Source: Paenibacillus sp. LS1
GTDB taxonomy: Bacteria > Bacillota > Bacilli > Paenibacillales > Paenibacillaceae
Direction of reading: 5' to 3'
NCBI RefSeq assembly: GCF_026013365.1
Contig: NZ_JAPDOE010000012.1
Location: 1 to 64,000 of the forward strand
DNA: 64,000 nucleotides
The translations under genes were made by a program, and so were the position numbers. Every line of letters begins with the position of its first letter. Position 1 is the first letter of the stretch. The notes beneath the pieces were generated by a model, which was not told the DNA's origin, searched no databases, and saw only the letters and a list, made by a program, of their open reading frames with translations. This document shows, piece after piece, positions 41,435-50,052 of this stretch.

Positions 41435-42190
41435 CTATCCTTCCACTTCCACCCGCTGCAAAAACGTCCGGGTACGTGCAAGCTTTGGATTGCCGAAGAT
41501 CTGCTCTGGCGGACCTGCCTCTGCGATCTCGCCGTTATCCATGAAAAATACACGATCCGCAACATCACGGGCGAAGCCCATCTCATGCGTGACAATCATC
41601 ATGGTCATGTTCTCCTGCGCAAGCTGTTTGATGACACGCAACACTTCTCCCGTCAGTTCGGGATCGAGCGCCGACGTCGGCTCATCGAACAGGAGAATGT
41701 CTGGCTGCATCATCAGTGCACGAGCAATGGCAACACGCTGTTTCTGTCCACCAGACAGGTTGGCCGGATAGGCATCGGCCTTGTCCGACAGCCCTACTTT
41801 GCCGAGTAATTCCAGACTACGGTAACGAATGACGCTTGAGCTTTCTTTTTTCAGAGTCTTCGGTGCGAGTTCCAGATTAGCTTGTACGGTCAGATGCGGG
41901 AACAGGTTGAAATGCTGGAACACCATCCCCATACGATCCGTCATCTTGCGAATATCCGCGGCAGCCGCGTAACGACCATTATCGACCAATGTCTGATCCT
42001 GAATGCAAATCGTTCCGCCCGAAATATCCTCCAGATGGATCAGGCTGCGCAGCATCGTACTTTTCCCCGAACCGGAAGGTCCGATGACGGCAATTACTTC
42101 GCCTGGTTCCACGTTGAAGGATACCTGCTTCAGCACATCAAGGGTACCGAAAGATTTTCTCAACTCTTTTACTTCTATTATATGTGTCAT
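41435..42190 (-). CDS. Polar amino-acid ABC transporter ATPase (GlnQ/TcyN-like)
   Basis: A 251-residue ATPase with Walker A GPSGSGKST, Q-loop VFQHFNLFPHLTV, signature LSGGQKQR, Walker B ILLFDEPTSALDPEL and switch His in VTHEMGFA. The MGFARDVADRVFFMD segment is typical of the polar amino-acid (PAAT) family. It is the last of three same-strand genes in the order binding protein, permease, ATPase, starting 33 bases after the permease. The complex imports an amino acid, perhaps cystine, glutamine or similar; the exact substrate cannot be read from the sequence. Confidence 0.93.
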   Translation of the reverse strand: MTHIIEVKELRKSFGTLDVLKQVSFNVEPGEVIAVIGPSGSGKSTMLRSLIHLEDISGGTICIQDQTLVDNGRYAAAADIRKMTDRMGMVFQHFNLFPHLTVQANLELAPKTLKKESSSVIRYRSLELLGKVGLSDKADAYPANLSGGQKQRVAIARALMMQPDILLFDEPTSALDPELTGEVLRVIKQLAQENMTMMIVTHEMGFARDVADRVFFMDNGEIAEAGPPEQIFGNPKLARTRTFLQRVEVEG

Positions 42191-42223
42191 ATGCAGACAG
42201 TCCTTTGATTGATCAGATTTAAT

Positions 42224-42883
42224 TTATTCAAATGAAAAGCGCTTCTCAAGTGCCTTGAACAACAACGTGAGTACGAGTGTCATGAGCAGATACATAACCG
42301 CCGCCACGAAGAAAGGTAACAGCTTTATGTCGCGATTCACCGCCGCTTGTGCATAATACAACAGCTCTGGTACAGCAACAGCATAGAGCAGTGCCGTATC
42401 CTTGATGAGCGTAATGGACTCATTGGCCGTTGCGGGCAGTACTACACGAATCATCTGAGGAATGATGACTTTGGTCATCGTCTGCCACTTTGTTAATCCT
42501 AGAACCTTCGCTGCCTCATGTTGCCCTTTATCAATGGAAAGCAGTCCGCCCCTGAAGATTTCAGCGAAGTACGCCGCATAGTTCAGGATGAACGCAATCC
42601 CTGCTGCAACAAAACGATCAAACACCAGATACTCTCCAATCACCGGAAGCAACGGTAAACCGAAGCAGAAGAATAGAATTTGGAGCAGCAGTGGTGTTCC
42701 TCGCATTACGTAGACGTAGGTATGGGCAATCCACGCCAGTAGTTTAATCTTGCTTCTCATCGCGAGCGTGACTGCAAATCCAAGCGGCACGGATAGCACG
42801 ATCGCGAGCAAGAACATGAAAATCGTGGTCTGCGCACCCTCTAGCATAGGTTTTAAAATGGTCGATAGATAATCCCAACTCAT
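42224..42883 (-). CDS. Polar amino-acid ABC transporter permease
   Basis: A 219-residue permease of the HisMQ/GlnP class with about five membrane spans. Family features are YVYVMRGTPLLLQILFFCFG and the EAA loop GQHEAAKVLGLTKWQTMTKV then IPQMIRVVLPATANESITLI. It forms a homodimeric channel with the adjacent ATPase and binding protein. GGAG precedes the ATG. It lies 112 bases after the binding-protein gene, and the gap holds a hairpin that may lower its expression relative to that gene. Confidence 0.93.
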   Translation of the reverse strand: MSWDYLSTILKPMLEGAQTTIFMFLLAIVLSVPLGFAVTLAMRSKIKLLAWIAHTYVYVMRGTPLLLQILFFCFGLPLLPVIGEYLVFDRFVAAGIAFILNYAAYFAEIFRGGLLSIDKGQHEAAKVLGLTKWQTMTKVIIPQMIRVVLPATANESITLIKDTALLYAVAVPELLYYAQAAVNRDIKLLPFFVAAVMYLLMTLVLTLLFKALEKRFSFE

Positions 42884-42907
42884 TGTTTTGTCTCCTCTAA
42901 TCTGTTA

Positions 42908-42956
42908 ACCCCGCATTCCTCAGAAGCATAAATCGCTCCAGCGTGGAATACGGGGT
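42908..42956 (-). terminator. Intercistronic hairpin in amino-acid ABC operon
   Basis: ACCCCGTATTCC and GGAATGCGGGGT (minus strand) pair with one mismatch between the binding-protein and permease genes. No strong T run follows. It is likely a partial terminator or mRNA-stabilising hairpin that keeps binding protein in excess. Confidence 0.6.
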
Positions 42957-42995
42957 CCGTTTTGTTTCTAACTATATATCAGGTGTGTAACCTGC

Positions 42996-43766
42996 CTATT
43001 TCAAAACCTTATCTTCACCCAACCATTGAGTAGAGATCTTAGCTGCTGTTCCGTCTGCATTCAACTCATCCAGCGCTTTTTGCAGCTGATTCAGAAGCTC
43101 TTCATTGCCTTTTTTGATACCAATGCCATATTGTTCCGGTGCAAGAGATTCATCCATCAGTTTGAATGTTCCCTCTTCTTTGGACATGTAATATCTCGCT
43201 ACCACTTCATCAATGATGACCGCATCCAGACGTTTTGTCTTCAGATCCGTCAGTGCAAGCACGTTATCCTTGAATTCGGAAGCTTTCACTTTATCCTTCA
43301 GAGGACTTGCTGCGAGTGCATCTGCCGCGGAGGACAGTGCCTGCAATCCCACATTTTTGCCATCGAGTTCATCCAGCTTCGTAATTGGTGAGTCTGCCAA
43401 GGTAATAGCAACTTGGCTGTTTTCCAGATACGGCTTCGTGAAGAGCACTTTCTCTTTGCGCTCATCCGTAATGGTGTACCCGTTCCAGATCATATCGATA
43501 CGGCCACTGTTCAGCTCTGACTCTTTGGAAGACCAGTCGATTGGCTGGAATGTGATTTCTTTACCCATTTTCTCCGCTGCAGCTCTTGCGTAATCAATAT
43601 CAAAACCAACAATTTCATTCTGCTCGTCCCGGAAACCCATTGGAGCAAACTTATCGTCAATGCCTACAACAATCGTGTTATCGTCTTTGCTTGCGGAACT
43701 GGAACAACCAGCCACAATTAATACACATATACTAATGAATAATAGTAGAATCGCTTTTTTTCTCAT
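42996..43766 (-). CDS. Polar amino-acid-binding lipoprotein
   Basis: A 256-residue binding protein of SBP family 3. The N-terminus MRKKAILLLFISICVLIVAG ends in the lipobox Cys, so it is a membrane-anchored lipoprotein. The fold starts at IVVGIDDKFAPMGFRDEQNE with GFDIDYARAAAEKMG, and has RIDMIWNGYTITDERKEKV and the hinge region KTKRLDAVIIDEVVARYY, all typical of the class. The ATG at 43766 is preferred, with GGAGGGG eleven bases upstream; a start 12 codons earlier would bury the signal peptide. It captures the amino acid for the two downstream transporter genes. Substrate unknown. Confidence 0.92.
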   Translation of the reverse strand: MRKKAILLLFISICVLIVAGCSSSASKDDNTIVVGIDDKFAPMGFRDEQNEIVGFDIDYARAAAEKMGKEITFQPIDWSSKESELNSGRIDMIWNGYTITDERKEKVLFTKPYLENSQVAITLADSPITKLDELDGKNVGLQALSSAADALAASPLKDKVKASEFKDNVLALTDLKTKRLDAVIIDEVVARYYMSKEEGTFKLMDESLAPEQYGIGIKKGNEELLNQLQKALDELNADGTAAKISTQWLGEDKVLK

Positions 43767-43898
43767 CTCTCGAACCCCTCCATGTCTATAACCAAAACCC
43801 AAACGCTTTAGTTCGTTACCACGTTATCAGAGATTTATAATAACATAGCATGGGAGAAGAGTCGAGTATCTTGCCTATTTCCTTCTATTTCATGCAGC

Positions 43899-44456
43899 TT
43901 AATTGTCAACAATCTGTGAAAATGCATCTTTCACTTGTGCCGGTTCCACCAGCTTCTCGCGTACAGTCGAATTCCATAGCTCCAGGTTCTGAAGCTTCTT
44001 TAATTCCGTACCTGTCCATTGTTGAGTCGATTCACGACGTAAGGTATAGCTGGTATTCTCTAACTGGTAGACGACCTGCTCCAGATTATCGATCATAACA
44101 AAGTTCGCAACCGCATTATATACGAGTATCCGCTCAAGTTCCTCTGCATCCATCTCACGCGTATCCAAGCTATAATTCACTTGAGCCGTGAACGTCTCTG
44201 GGTACAGTTGGTAACCATTCAATCTTTCACGTAAAGGTAAAGCCTGATTCAGATGACTCAGGTTTGAATTATCACCCATGTAGGGACTGCGATATTTGGC
44301 TAAAGCGGCAAAATCATGTGTCAGCGGATTCTGCTGCTCTTCCTCGTACCGAGCCTGCTTCGCCTCGATCTTCGGATTAACGAAGCCTTCAACAATCACT
44401 ATGCCAACGATACCCAACACAACAAGTGTTATAATCCATATATTTCTAATCCTCAT
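43899..44456 (-). CDS. Membrane-anchored protein, unknown function (PadR/HAAS operon)
   Basis: An unrecognised 185-residue protein. A single N-terminal span (about residues 5-25, IWIITLVVLGIVGIVIVEGF) is followed by a soluble part, probably outside the cell, of about 155 residues. That part has a long charged stretch, the segment YQLYPETFTAQVNYSLDTR and helices rich in Glu, Leu and Asn. Its ATG overlaps the stop of the HAAS gene (ATGA), so it is the third coupled gene of the PadR operon. The arrangement suggests that the two membrane proteins work together and are controlled by PadR. No family is assigned. Confidence 0.75.
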   Translation of the reverse strand: MRIRNIWIITLVVLGIVGIVIVEGFVNPKIEAKQARYEEEQQNPLTHDFAALAKYRSPYMGDNSNLSHLNQALPLRERLNGYQLYPETFTAQVNYSLDTREMDAEELERILVYNAVANFVMIDNLEQVVYQLENTSYTLRRESTQQWTGTELKKLQNLELWNSTVREKLVEPAQVKDAFSQIVDN

Positions 44457-45148
44457 AGTGCATCACTCACTTCATACTTGCTAACGATCCGATACGCCCG
44501 ATGCACTACCAAAGGAATAATAATACTCAGTAACGGGATGGCAAAGGCAATGACGATCACAGCAAACTGGTAGGGTCCATCCACCTGAATAGGGCGATTA
44601 AACCAGATATTACTTCCGAATCGCAACGCCGCCTGAGTTCCCCACAGAACGAGTATAAACGCCGCCCACAACCACCATATTCTGCGATTCCACTGCATTA
44701 AGGTAGGGAATCGAATAACCGTGGTTTTCACCGAACATACTGGATCGTTCCCCCTGTTAATCAACATATACACTACATACGTCCCACCAACAATAAGACT
44801 CACGATCATAAGCAGGTTGTTTATGGCGGAGCCCTGCATAAGCACTCTCATTGGAATGGTAATGATCCAAGCTATAAGGCTATAAATCAAGGTAGACTGT
44901 AACAATGATGTCCAGTAAGGTACCCGTTGCACCTTTCGATGGTCACTCATCACCTGGTCCATACCAGCGATATGCTGAATGGCTGTGTGGAACGCCTTCT
45001 CTTCGCTCATCCCCTGCGATATATAATCGTCAATCCGTGCAGCCAGATTGCTGTGAATCTCTTCTTTTAATTCCCGATTGTCCAATGTATCTTGTGCATG
45101 AGCGAACAAACGATTGATATGACGAGTGGTGCGAACTTCCAATCTCAT
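44453..45148 (-). CDS. Membrane protein with N-terminal HAAS/permease-prefix domain
   Basis: About 231 residues. The first 70 form a helical HAAS-type (permease prefix domain 1) module: LKEEIHSNLAARIDDYISQG and MSEEKAFHTAIQHIAGMD. Four or so membrane segments follow, at about 80-100, 110-130, 160-180 and 195-220. HAAS proteins are typically encoded next to PadR regulators in Firmicutes and may act as membrane sensors for them. The ATG at 45148 overlaps the padR stop (ATGA) and has AGGAGAGG upstream, so it is preferred to a start 13 codons earlier. What it senses is unknown. Confidence 0.85.
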   Translation of the reverse strand: MRLEVRTTRHINRLFAHAQDTLDNRELKEEIHSNLAARIDDYISQGMSEEKAFHTAIQHIAGMDQVMSDHRKVQRVPYWTSLLQSTLIYSLIAWIITIPMRVLMQGSAINNLLMIVSLIVGGTYVVYMLINRGNDPVCSVKTTVIRFPTLMQWNRRIWWLWAAFILVLWGTQAALRFGSNIWFNRPIQVDGPYQFAVIVIAFAIPLLSIIIPLVVHRAYRIVSKYEVSDAL

Positions 45149-45504
45149 AGGTTTTCCTCTCCTTTTTCCTCGAATACAATCATGCAATCAATCAGTGTCT
45201 TGGCTGCCTGCCAAGCTAGAACCTGTTCTCTATATGCTTCAAGACCTTGCACTGTTATTCGGTAATATTTGCGTCGTCCTCCCTGTGTTTCTTCCCCCCA
45301 GTAGGATTCCACATATCCACTCTTCTCCAGCCTCTTCAAACTGGAATAAAGCGTAGGTTCCTTCAGTTCAAATTGCTCTCCGCTCTTGCGATAGATTTCC
45401 TTAATAATGCTGTAGCCATAGTTATCCGCGGGTATTAGCACACTCAGAATGATCGGGTCAATATTGCCCCGAATCAGATCACTGTTAATCACTTGCACAT
45501 CCAT
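45145..45504 (-). CDS. PadR-family transcriptional regulator
   Basis: A 119-residue winged-helix repressor. The family core reads IDPIILSVLIPADNYGYSII then LKEPTLYSSLKRLEKSGYVE, with the wing GGRRKYYRIT and the C-terminal dimer helix. It is first in a coupled three-gene operon with a HAAS-type membrane protein. Two nested inverted repeats lie just upstream, between it and the divergent lipoprotein gene; they look like its operator and would let it control both directions. The signal it answers is unknown. Confidence 0.92.
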   Translation of the reverse strand: MDVQVINSDLIRGNIDPIILSVLIPADNYGYSIIKEIYRKSGEQFELKEPTLYSSLKRLEKSGYVESYWGEETQGGRRKYYRITVQGLEAYREQVLAWQAAKTLIDCMIVFEEKGEENL

Positions 45505-45537
45505 CTGCGAGTTTCACCGACTTTCTTCAATCCTGCG

Positions 45538-45592
45538 TATACTATAAGACATATTACTATGTCTGTAAAGGTAATATGTATCGTGTAGTATA
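45538..45592. promoter_or_regulatory. Nested dyad, probable PadR operator
   Basis: An outer pair, TATACTA (45538-45544) and TAGTATA (45586-45592), encloses an inner pair, ACATATTAC (45549-45557) and GTAATATGT (45571-45579). Both are perfect. PadR sites often contain such AT-rich ATGT/ACAT-type dyads. The site lies in the divergent gap before padR. Confidence 0.75.
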
Positions 45593-45658
45593 TCCATAAA
45601 AAGCAAAGCAACCTTTATCCCCATATCTCCGTCTGGAAGATATTAGGGAGGTAATAGA

Positions 45659-46207
45659 ATGAAATCGCTAACTAGAATGCAGACCTTCATCTCACTTATA
45701 TTTCTTACAACAGTTCTCCTGTTGGCCGGCTGTAACACTACTCCAATTAACAGTACCAACGAACCCTACTCTGCCCCAGCAAATCACCAAAAAGAAGTGG
45801 AACCAGACCCCACTTTGCCCAAGGAACTGCCTACTCCGATTATCCAGACTGCAAGTGGCATCTCCGTTCCTGCTGTTCAAAGCAGTTATTGCTGGGGCAG
45901 TAAATGTGCTGATTATGTCGGTGGGATCACCATGTTGGAAGGAACAACGCCAACTCCAGTTCTTGCAGGAGAAAAAGTGACCATTGAGATGGATATTCCA
46001 ATTCCCCCCGACAACGTAATGATGTATGAATACGTCGGTGACCAGAGCCGCGAGATTTCTTCACAGGATGGTACATTTCACCTTCCCCAAGAAGCGGGAA
46101 TTTATTATTACGGCGCATTTGTAAATTGGTCTTCAAAAGAAGATCAACAAGTCAGTCTTGGTGATACCTCATTTGCTTTTAGTGTTCAGATCAAGGAAAC
46201 GGATTGA
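45659..46207 (+). CDS. Lipoprotein of unknown function
   Basis: A 182-residue exported protein. The signal peptide (about 1-24) ends in LLLAGC, a good lipobox. A Pro/Glu/Asn-rich linker of about 40 residues follows, then a compact part with two cysteines close together (SSYCWGSKCADYVGG), possibly a disulfide. The C-terminus holds GTFHLPQEAGIYYYGAFVNW and VSLGDTSFAFSV, suggesting beta strands. The pattern resembles small beta-sandwich lipoproteins of Bacilli, but I do not recognise a named family. GGGAGG precedes the ATG. It is divergent from the PadR operon and shares the operator region. Confidence 0.8.
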   Translation: MKSLTRMQTFISLIFLTTVLLLAGCNTTPINSTNEPYSAPANHQKEVEPDPTLPKELPTPIIQTASGISVPAVQSSYCWGSKCADYVGGITMLEGTTPTPVLAGEKVTIEMDIPIPPDNVMMYEYVGDQSREISSQDGTFHLPQEAGIYYYGAFVNWSSKEDQQVSLGDTSFAFSVQIKETD

Positions 46208-46220
46208 TGCACTCCATGCA

Positions 46221-46262
46221 GAAACAGGCCAAACCCTCCATTCGGAGAATCTGGCCTGTTTC
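46221..46262. terminator. Bidirectional terminator
   Basis: GAAACAGGCCA at 46221-46231 pairs with TGGCCTGTTTC at 46252-46262. It lies between the convergent lipoprotein and alpha-galactosidase genes. Confidence 0.8.
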
Positions 46263-46322
46263 TGTATTTCTATTTGTTTCTATCTTTTCTATACTCTTGT
46301 GAGCCACTACTCACACTCAACA

Positions 46323-47828
46323 CTATTGCTGCACTTTCTCGCGATCTTTCCCTTTATCAGATTCTCCCGCATTTTTGTTCGCAGCATCGCGATCCTGCTG
46401 CATCTCTTCAACGGTTTTCACCTTGAGACGCGCAGCACCTTCATATTCCTTCGTTGGAATAAGATTGCCAGCAGCGAGTCTCGCTTCTGCGGCAGCGATA
46501 GCGTCACCATACTGCGGCAACCACTGGGCCTGTGCAACTAGCATCTCGTCGACCATCTGCCAAATTTCTTTCGGATTACATACGGCACCCACGAGCGGGT
46601 CCATCATGAATGCCTGACGAAGTAACTTGTCGTCTCCGTTCACTGCTGCTTCAACGGCAAGACGTTGCACGGAAATGCTCACATTACATACCGCGGCTGG
46701 TCCAAGTGGCAAATCGCCTACATGCGGCATGGAGATGCCATTGCGATCCACATATCCCGGTGCTTCAATAATCGCATCATCCGGCAGGTTCGAGATGACT
46801 CCATTATTGACGGTATTGAAATGTCCACGATAGACACGTCCCGTCTCCAGCCCTTCGATAATATACGAACCATGCTCCTCGCCCCGTTTTTCTGGAATGA
46901 ATTGCATCGGTTCATCCTTCATCCAGTTTGGAAAATCAGTCTCGAACCAGTTGCGCCCCTCGGTACACACACGCAAATATCCACCCGTCTCTCCGTTGAT
47001 CCAGTTGCCGAGGTCGATCCAGTCGTTGATCTCTTCCGGACGTTTGCGGTACCACGGCACATATTCACTCAGATGACCATTTGATTCCGTGCTGTAGTAT
47101 CCGAAGCGGCGCAGCATATCGATCCGCACTTTCTCAGTGCGGCTGTACTCCGGATGTTTCTCGAAAGCTTCGAGCAGATCACCTGTAAGGTCTTTGCCCT
47201 CATGAGACGCCTGAATGTACCAGGTCTGATGGTTGATGCCGGCACAGATAATATCCACTTCACTCTTTTTCAAGCCAAAAGCTTCTGCAATCTGATGATG
47301 ACCATGCTGTACGCCATGACACAATCCGATCGTCCGCACACCGCCGTACTTGTTGCAAGCCCATGTGAGCATCGCCATCGGATTGGAATAGTTCAAGAGC
47401 AGCACGTCGGGTGCGCTCTGTTCACGAATATCTTTACAGATATCCAGCATCTCGGCGATTCCCCGTTGTCCATACATAATGCCACCTGCACACAGCGTAT
47501 CGCCGACACATTGATCTACCCCATACTTCAGTGGAATATCCACATCGGTTGCAAATGCTTCCAGTCCCCCAACACGAATCGTACACAGTACATACTTCGC
47601 ATATTTCAACGCTTCTTTACGATCTGTTGTCGGCTGAATCTGAATATTCAGTCCATTCTCACGGATATCCCGCTGACACAGCTCAGTCACCATGTCCAGA
47701 TTGTGCTGGCTAATATCACAGAACGCAATTTCAATGTTGTTAAACTCCGGTACCGTGAGCAAATCCCTTAGCAATCCCCGTGTAAATCCGATACTTCCTG
47801 CCCCGATAAACGCCACTTTAAACGACAT
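46323..47828 (-). CDS. melA: GH4 family alpha-galactosidase (MelA-like)
   Basis: A 501-residue family 4 glycosidase. It needs NAD+ and a divalent metal. The NAD fold has VAFIGAGSIGFTRGLLRDLL at the start. The metal-binding Cys is in IGLCHGVQ and the metal-binding His is in GINHQTWY; LLNYSNPMAMLTW is a further signature. The MelA subgroup hydrolyses melibiose and related alpha-galactosides, which would release galactose for a transporter such as the Mgl system in this window. The C-terminus has a charged tail (DRDAANKNAGESDKGKD) that I would not expect in B. subtilis MelA, so this protein is longer. A cytosolic enzyme, since there is no signal peptide. An AraC regulator gene lies just upstream on the same strand. 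Confidence 0.9.
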   Translation of the reverse strand: MSFKVAFIGAGSIGFTRGLLRDLLTVPEFNNIEIAFCDISQHNLDMVTELCQRDIRENGLNIQIQPTTDRKEALKYAKYVLCTIRVGGLEAFATDVDIPLKYGVDQCVGDTLCAGGIMYGQRGIAEMLDICKDIREQSAPDVLLLNYSNPMAMLTWACNKYGGVRTIGLCHGVQHGHHQIAEAFGLKKSEVDIICAGINHQTWYIQASHEGKDLTGDLLEAFEKHPEYSRTEKVRIDMLRRFGYYSTESNGHLSEYVPWYRKRPEEINDWIDLGNWINGETGGYLRVCTEGRNWFETDFPNWMKDEPMQFIPEKRGEEHGSYIIEGLETGRVYRGHFNTVNNGVISNLPDDAIIEAPGYVDRNGISMPHVGDLPLGPAAVCNVSISVQRLAVEAAVNGDDKLLRQAFMMDPLVGAVCNPKEIWQMVDEMLVAQAQWLPQYGDAIAAAEARLAAGNLIPTKEYEGAARLKVKTVEEMQQDRDAANKNAGESDKGKDREKVQQ

Positions 47829-47907
47829 GCCTATGTCCTCCCCTAATCCGAATCACTCGCTTCGGTTAATGACTATCTTCATGAAATCATTGTACCAACG
47901 GTAAAAG

Positions 47908-47921
47908 GGGAAGCGTTATCA
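47908..47921 (-). promoter_or_regulatory. Weak cre-like site upstream of melA
   Basis: On the minus strand TGATAACGCTTCCC matches the catabolite-response consensus TGWAANCGNTNWCA at about eleven of fourteen positions. It is 80 bases before the melA start and fits CcpA control, but the match is weak. Confidence 0.35.
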
Positions 47922-48016
47922 AAATCATGACCTGTTCAAGATCTTGTTGTCAAAAATCCTAACTTTTACATGCTAGATCCGGTAATCCAGTTGTATTCGA
48001 AATAACTGCAATCGGC

Positions 48017-49030
48017 TCATTCATCGGACGGATACTGACTGACATGTCGTTCCATAGAGGAGCGAAATTCAACTGGCGTACGGCCTGTATATTTCTTGAA
48101 TAACATATGAAAATACTGACGACTGCCTACCCCCACATAGTCGGAGATTTCCGAAATCGGAATATTGGTCTGCTGAAGCAGCATCTTGGCCTTCTCCATG
48201 CGAAGCATCGTTAGGTAGTCGGTCGGTGTCCGCTGCGTGTGCTGACGAAAAATGCGATGTAAATAGCCTGGATGCAGATTGACGGCTGCCGCGATATCCT
48301 TCATCTGAATGTTGCGGTCCATGTTGTGATGCATGAATTCAATGGTTCGTTTGACATACAGCTCCGCCTGATCTAGTGCACTCCGGCTCATTTCTCCGCG
48401 CAGACGAGCAACACGGACCAGCAACTGGATAAACAGTGTACGCACCAGCATACCCTGTTCCGGGGACGTTAGATTCCGGGCTTCGCGGTGCTGCAACCTT
48501 TCCTCTGGCGGAATGATCTTCATCGGCATGTTCGATCTCCCTTGCTCCAGCAGACCGCGCTGATCGAGTTCCAGTACCAGACTTTTCATAATGTGATACA
48601 CTTCTTCCGGGTCAGGCAGTACCAGATATGGCGAAGCATTAGTGAGTAGAGTGTGGACTTCTTCCTCTTCCAGTGCGAGTTGGCGAATGGATAACTGTCC
48701 GGAAGGAGAGCCTGAGAATCCAAACTCCACATTGAGCATCCGGCAAGGCACGCCATCTTCCACCAGCAAACGGTGCGGGACACCTGCGTCGAGCATAATG
48801 AACTGCCCTTTTTTCAAAACGGTCTGCTCCGAACTCCCATCCGGCATCTGCACATCCACCCGGCACATTCCCGAAATAATATACATGATTTCTGTGGAAT
48901 CATGATTGTGATAGGACATACGATAGTTGTCCCATTGCTTGTAGTAGTACGCGTAGAAACGCGGCCCGCAATCCTCTGTTCGCAATGCCTCCTGATATAG
49001 GCTTCCTGTCCAGCGCTTCGCGATACTCAT
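48017..49030 (-). CDS. AraC-family transcriptional regulator, putative alpha-galactoside regulator
   Basis: About 337 residues. The N-terminal cupin sensor (about 20-160) shows YRMSYHNHDSTEIMYIISGM and GQFIMLDAGVPHRLLVED. The C-terminal part (about 230-330) has two helix-turn-helix motifs, MKDIAAAVNLHPGYLHRIFR and PISEISDYVGVGSRQYFHML. The ATG at 49030 is preferred, with GGAGG seven bases before it. It is upstream of melA on the same strand, 188 bases away, which suggests that it activates melA in response to an alpha-galactoside, as MelR does in E. coli. The inducer is inferred from context only. Confidence 0.88.
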   Translation of the reverse strand: MSIAKRWTGSLYQEALRTEDCGPRFYAYYYKQWDNYRMSYHNHDSTEIMYIISGMCRVDVQMPDGSSEQTVLKKGQFIMLDAGVPHRLLVEDGVPCRMLNVEFGFSGSPSGQLSIRQLALEEEEVHTLLTNASPYLVLPDPEEVYHIMKSLVLELDQRGLLEQGRSNMPMKIIPPEERLQHREARNLTSPEQGMLVRTLFIQLLVRVARLRGEMSRSALDQAELYVKRTIEFMHHNMDRNIQMKDIAAAVNLHPGYLHRIFRQHTQRTPTDYLTMLRMEKAKMLLQQTNIPISEISDYVGVGSRQYFHMLFKKYTGRTPVEFRSSMERHVSQYPSDE

Positions 49031-49210
49031 ATCCATACCTCCATTCCAACAACGATCGATCCTCACTTTTCTCTATTGTAGCAATTCTATAGGTTGAATA
49101 TAAACTGTCTTCGTCAAAACCATCATTGCATTATTTAATTAGATAAATATATAATTAGTATACTATCTAATCATTTATGTGAACGTCTATAATTAAGGAG
49201 GTTTCCACTC

Positions 49211-49837
49211 ATGAGTACCACCTTTCATTTGGTGAGACATGGTCTCAAAGAACGACGAATCGGTGATGTCTCCCTCACTTTCCAAGGAGCTTTACAAGCC
49301 GAGGCCACAGCACTTCATTTTGCCAGAGCACCCTTTCCCGTTACTAAAATCCTGACCAGCCCACTTCGACGAGCCCGAGAAACTGCAAGTATGATTGCCC
49401 ACCATACTCAATCCCATATCACCGAAGATTCTCGCCTGCGCGAACGTGCCAATTGGGGCGATTGCCCGGATCAGTCATTCGAAGAATTCATTGCGATGTG
49501 GGATCGATGTACGTCTGACCCAGATTACATTCCACCCGTGGGTGACTCGGCCAAACAGGCTGGTGAACGGCTGGCCTCCCTCCTAACCGAATTGGCTAAT
49601 GAAGAGCCAGAGAACAGTAACATTATTGTGGTTGCACATGGTGGACTCATTACTGATTTTCTGGTGCAAACCTTTACCGAGGGCGAGCTTAACGTCTGGC
49701 ATTCCGATTTTATAGCTATGCAGAACCAATTGATCCCCGAGTGCTCCATCACCACATTGATCCATGATCAAGGTAAATACACCATTGAAGCGTTCGCTTC
49801 TACCGAGCATTTAGACTCCAACGATGTAAAAGAATGA
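49211..49837 (+). CDS. Histidine phosphatase family protein (phosphoglycerate mutase-like)
   Basis: A 208-residue member of the histidine phosphatase superfamily. The catalytic RHG is in HLVRHGLKER at about residue 9, the conserved Arg and Glu in TSPLRRARETA near residue 60, and the second His in VVAHGGLITDF near residue 148. The loop between motifs is short, as in phosphatases with small substrates (for example PhoE or alpha-ribazole phosphatase), not in true mutases. Substrate is unknown. The ATG has a strong ribosome binding site, TAAGGAGG, and the gene stands alone between oppositely oriented carbohydrate genes. Confidence 0.88.
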   Translation: MSTTFHLVRHGLKERRIGDVSLTFQGALQAEATALHFARAPFPVTKILTSPLRRARETASMIAHHTQSHITEDSRLRERANWGDCPDQSFEEFIAMWDRCTSDPDYIPPVGDSAKQAGERLASLLTELANEEPENSNIIVVAHGGLITDFLVQTFTEGELNVWHSDFIAMQNQLIPECSITTLIHDQGKYTIEAFASTEHLDSNDVKE

Positions 49838-49895
49838 CGTAACATGGACGCCGAGAACATGCCAAGCTCTGCCCGCAGATCCTTATGTAAAAAAG

Positions 49896-49940
49896 CTCTG
49901 AAAGCCCCATGTGCCGAGACACATGGGGATTCCAGAGTTT
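49896..49940 (-). terminator. Terminator of the rhamnogalacturonan lyase gene
   Basis: CTCTGGAATCCCCATGTG and CACATGGGGCTTTCAGAG (minus strand) form a long stem with a small mismatch, then a T run. It lies about 110 bases after the end of the lyase gene. Confidence 0.85.
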
Positions 49941-50052
49941 CCAAGCTTCGATAACAACTCTCAAAACTAACGACGCTGCGCTGCGTTACTTTACAGCCTG
50001 ATCATGAACACATGTTTCGTTGCTATTGCTACCTATTATTACTCCGGCCTGC

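Noticed and set aside
41141..45600. Idea that the PadR operon and the amino-acid ABC operon form one island
   Set aside because: Each has its own start region and the amino-acid operon has its own terminator; nothing links them apart from strand.
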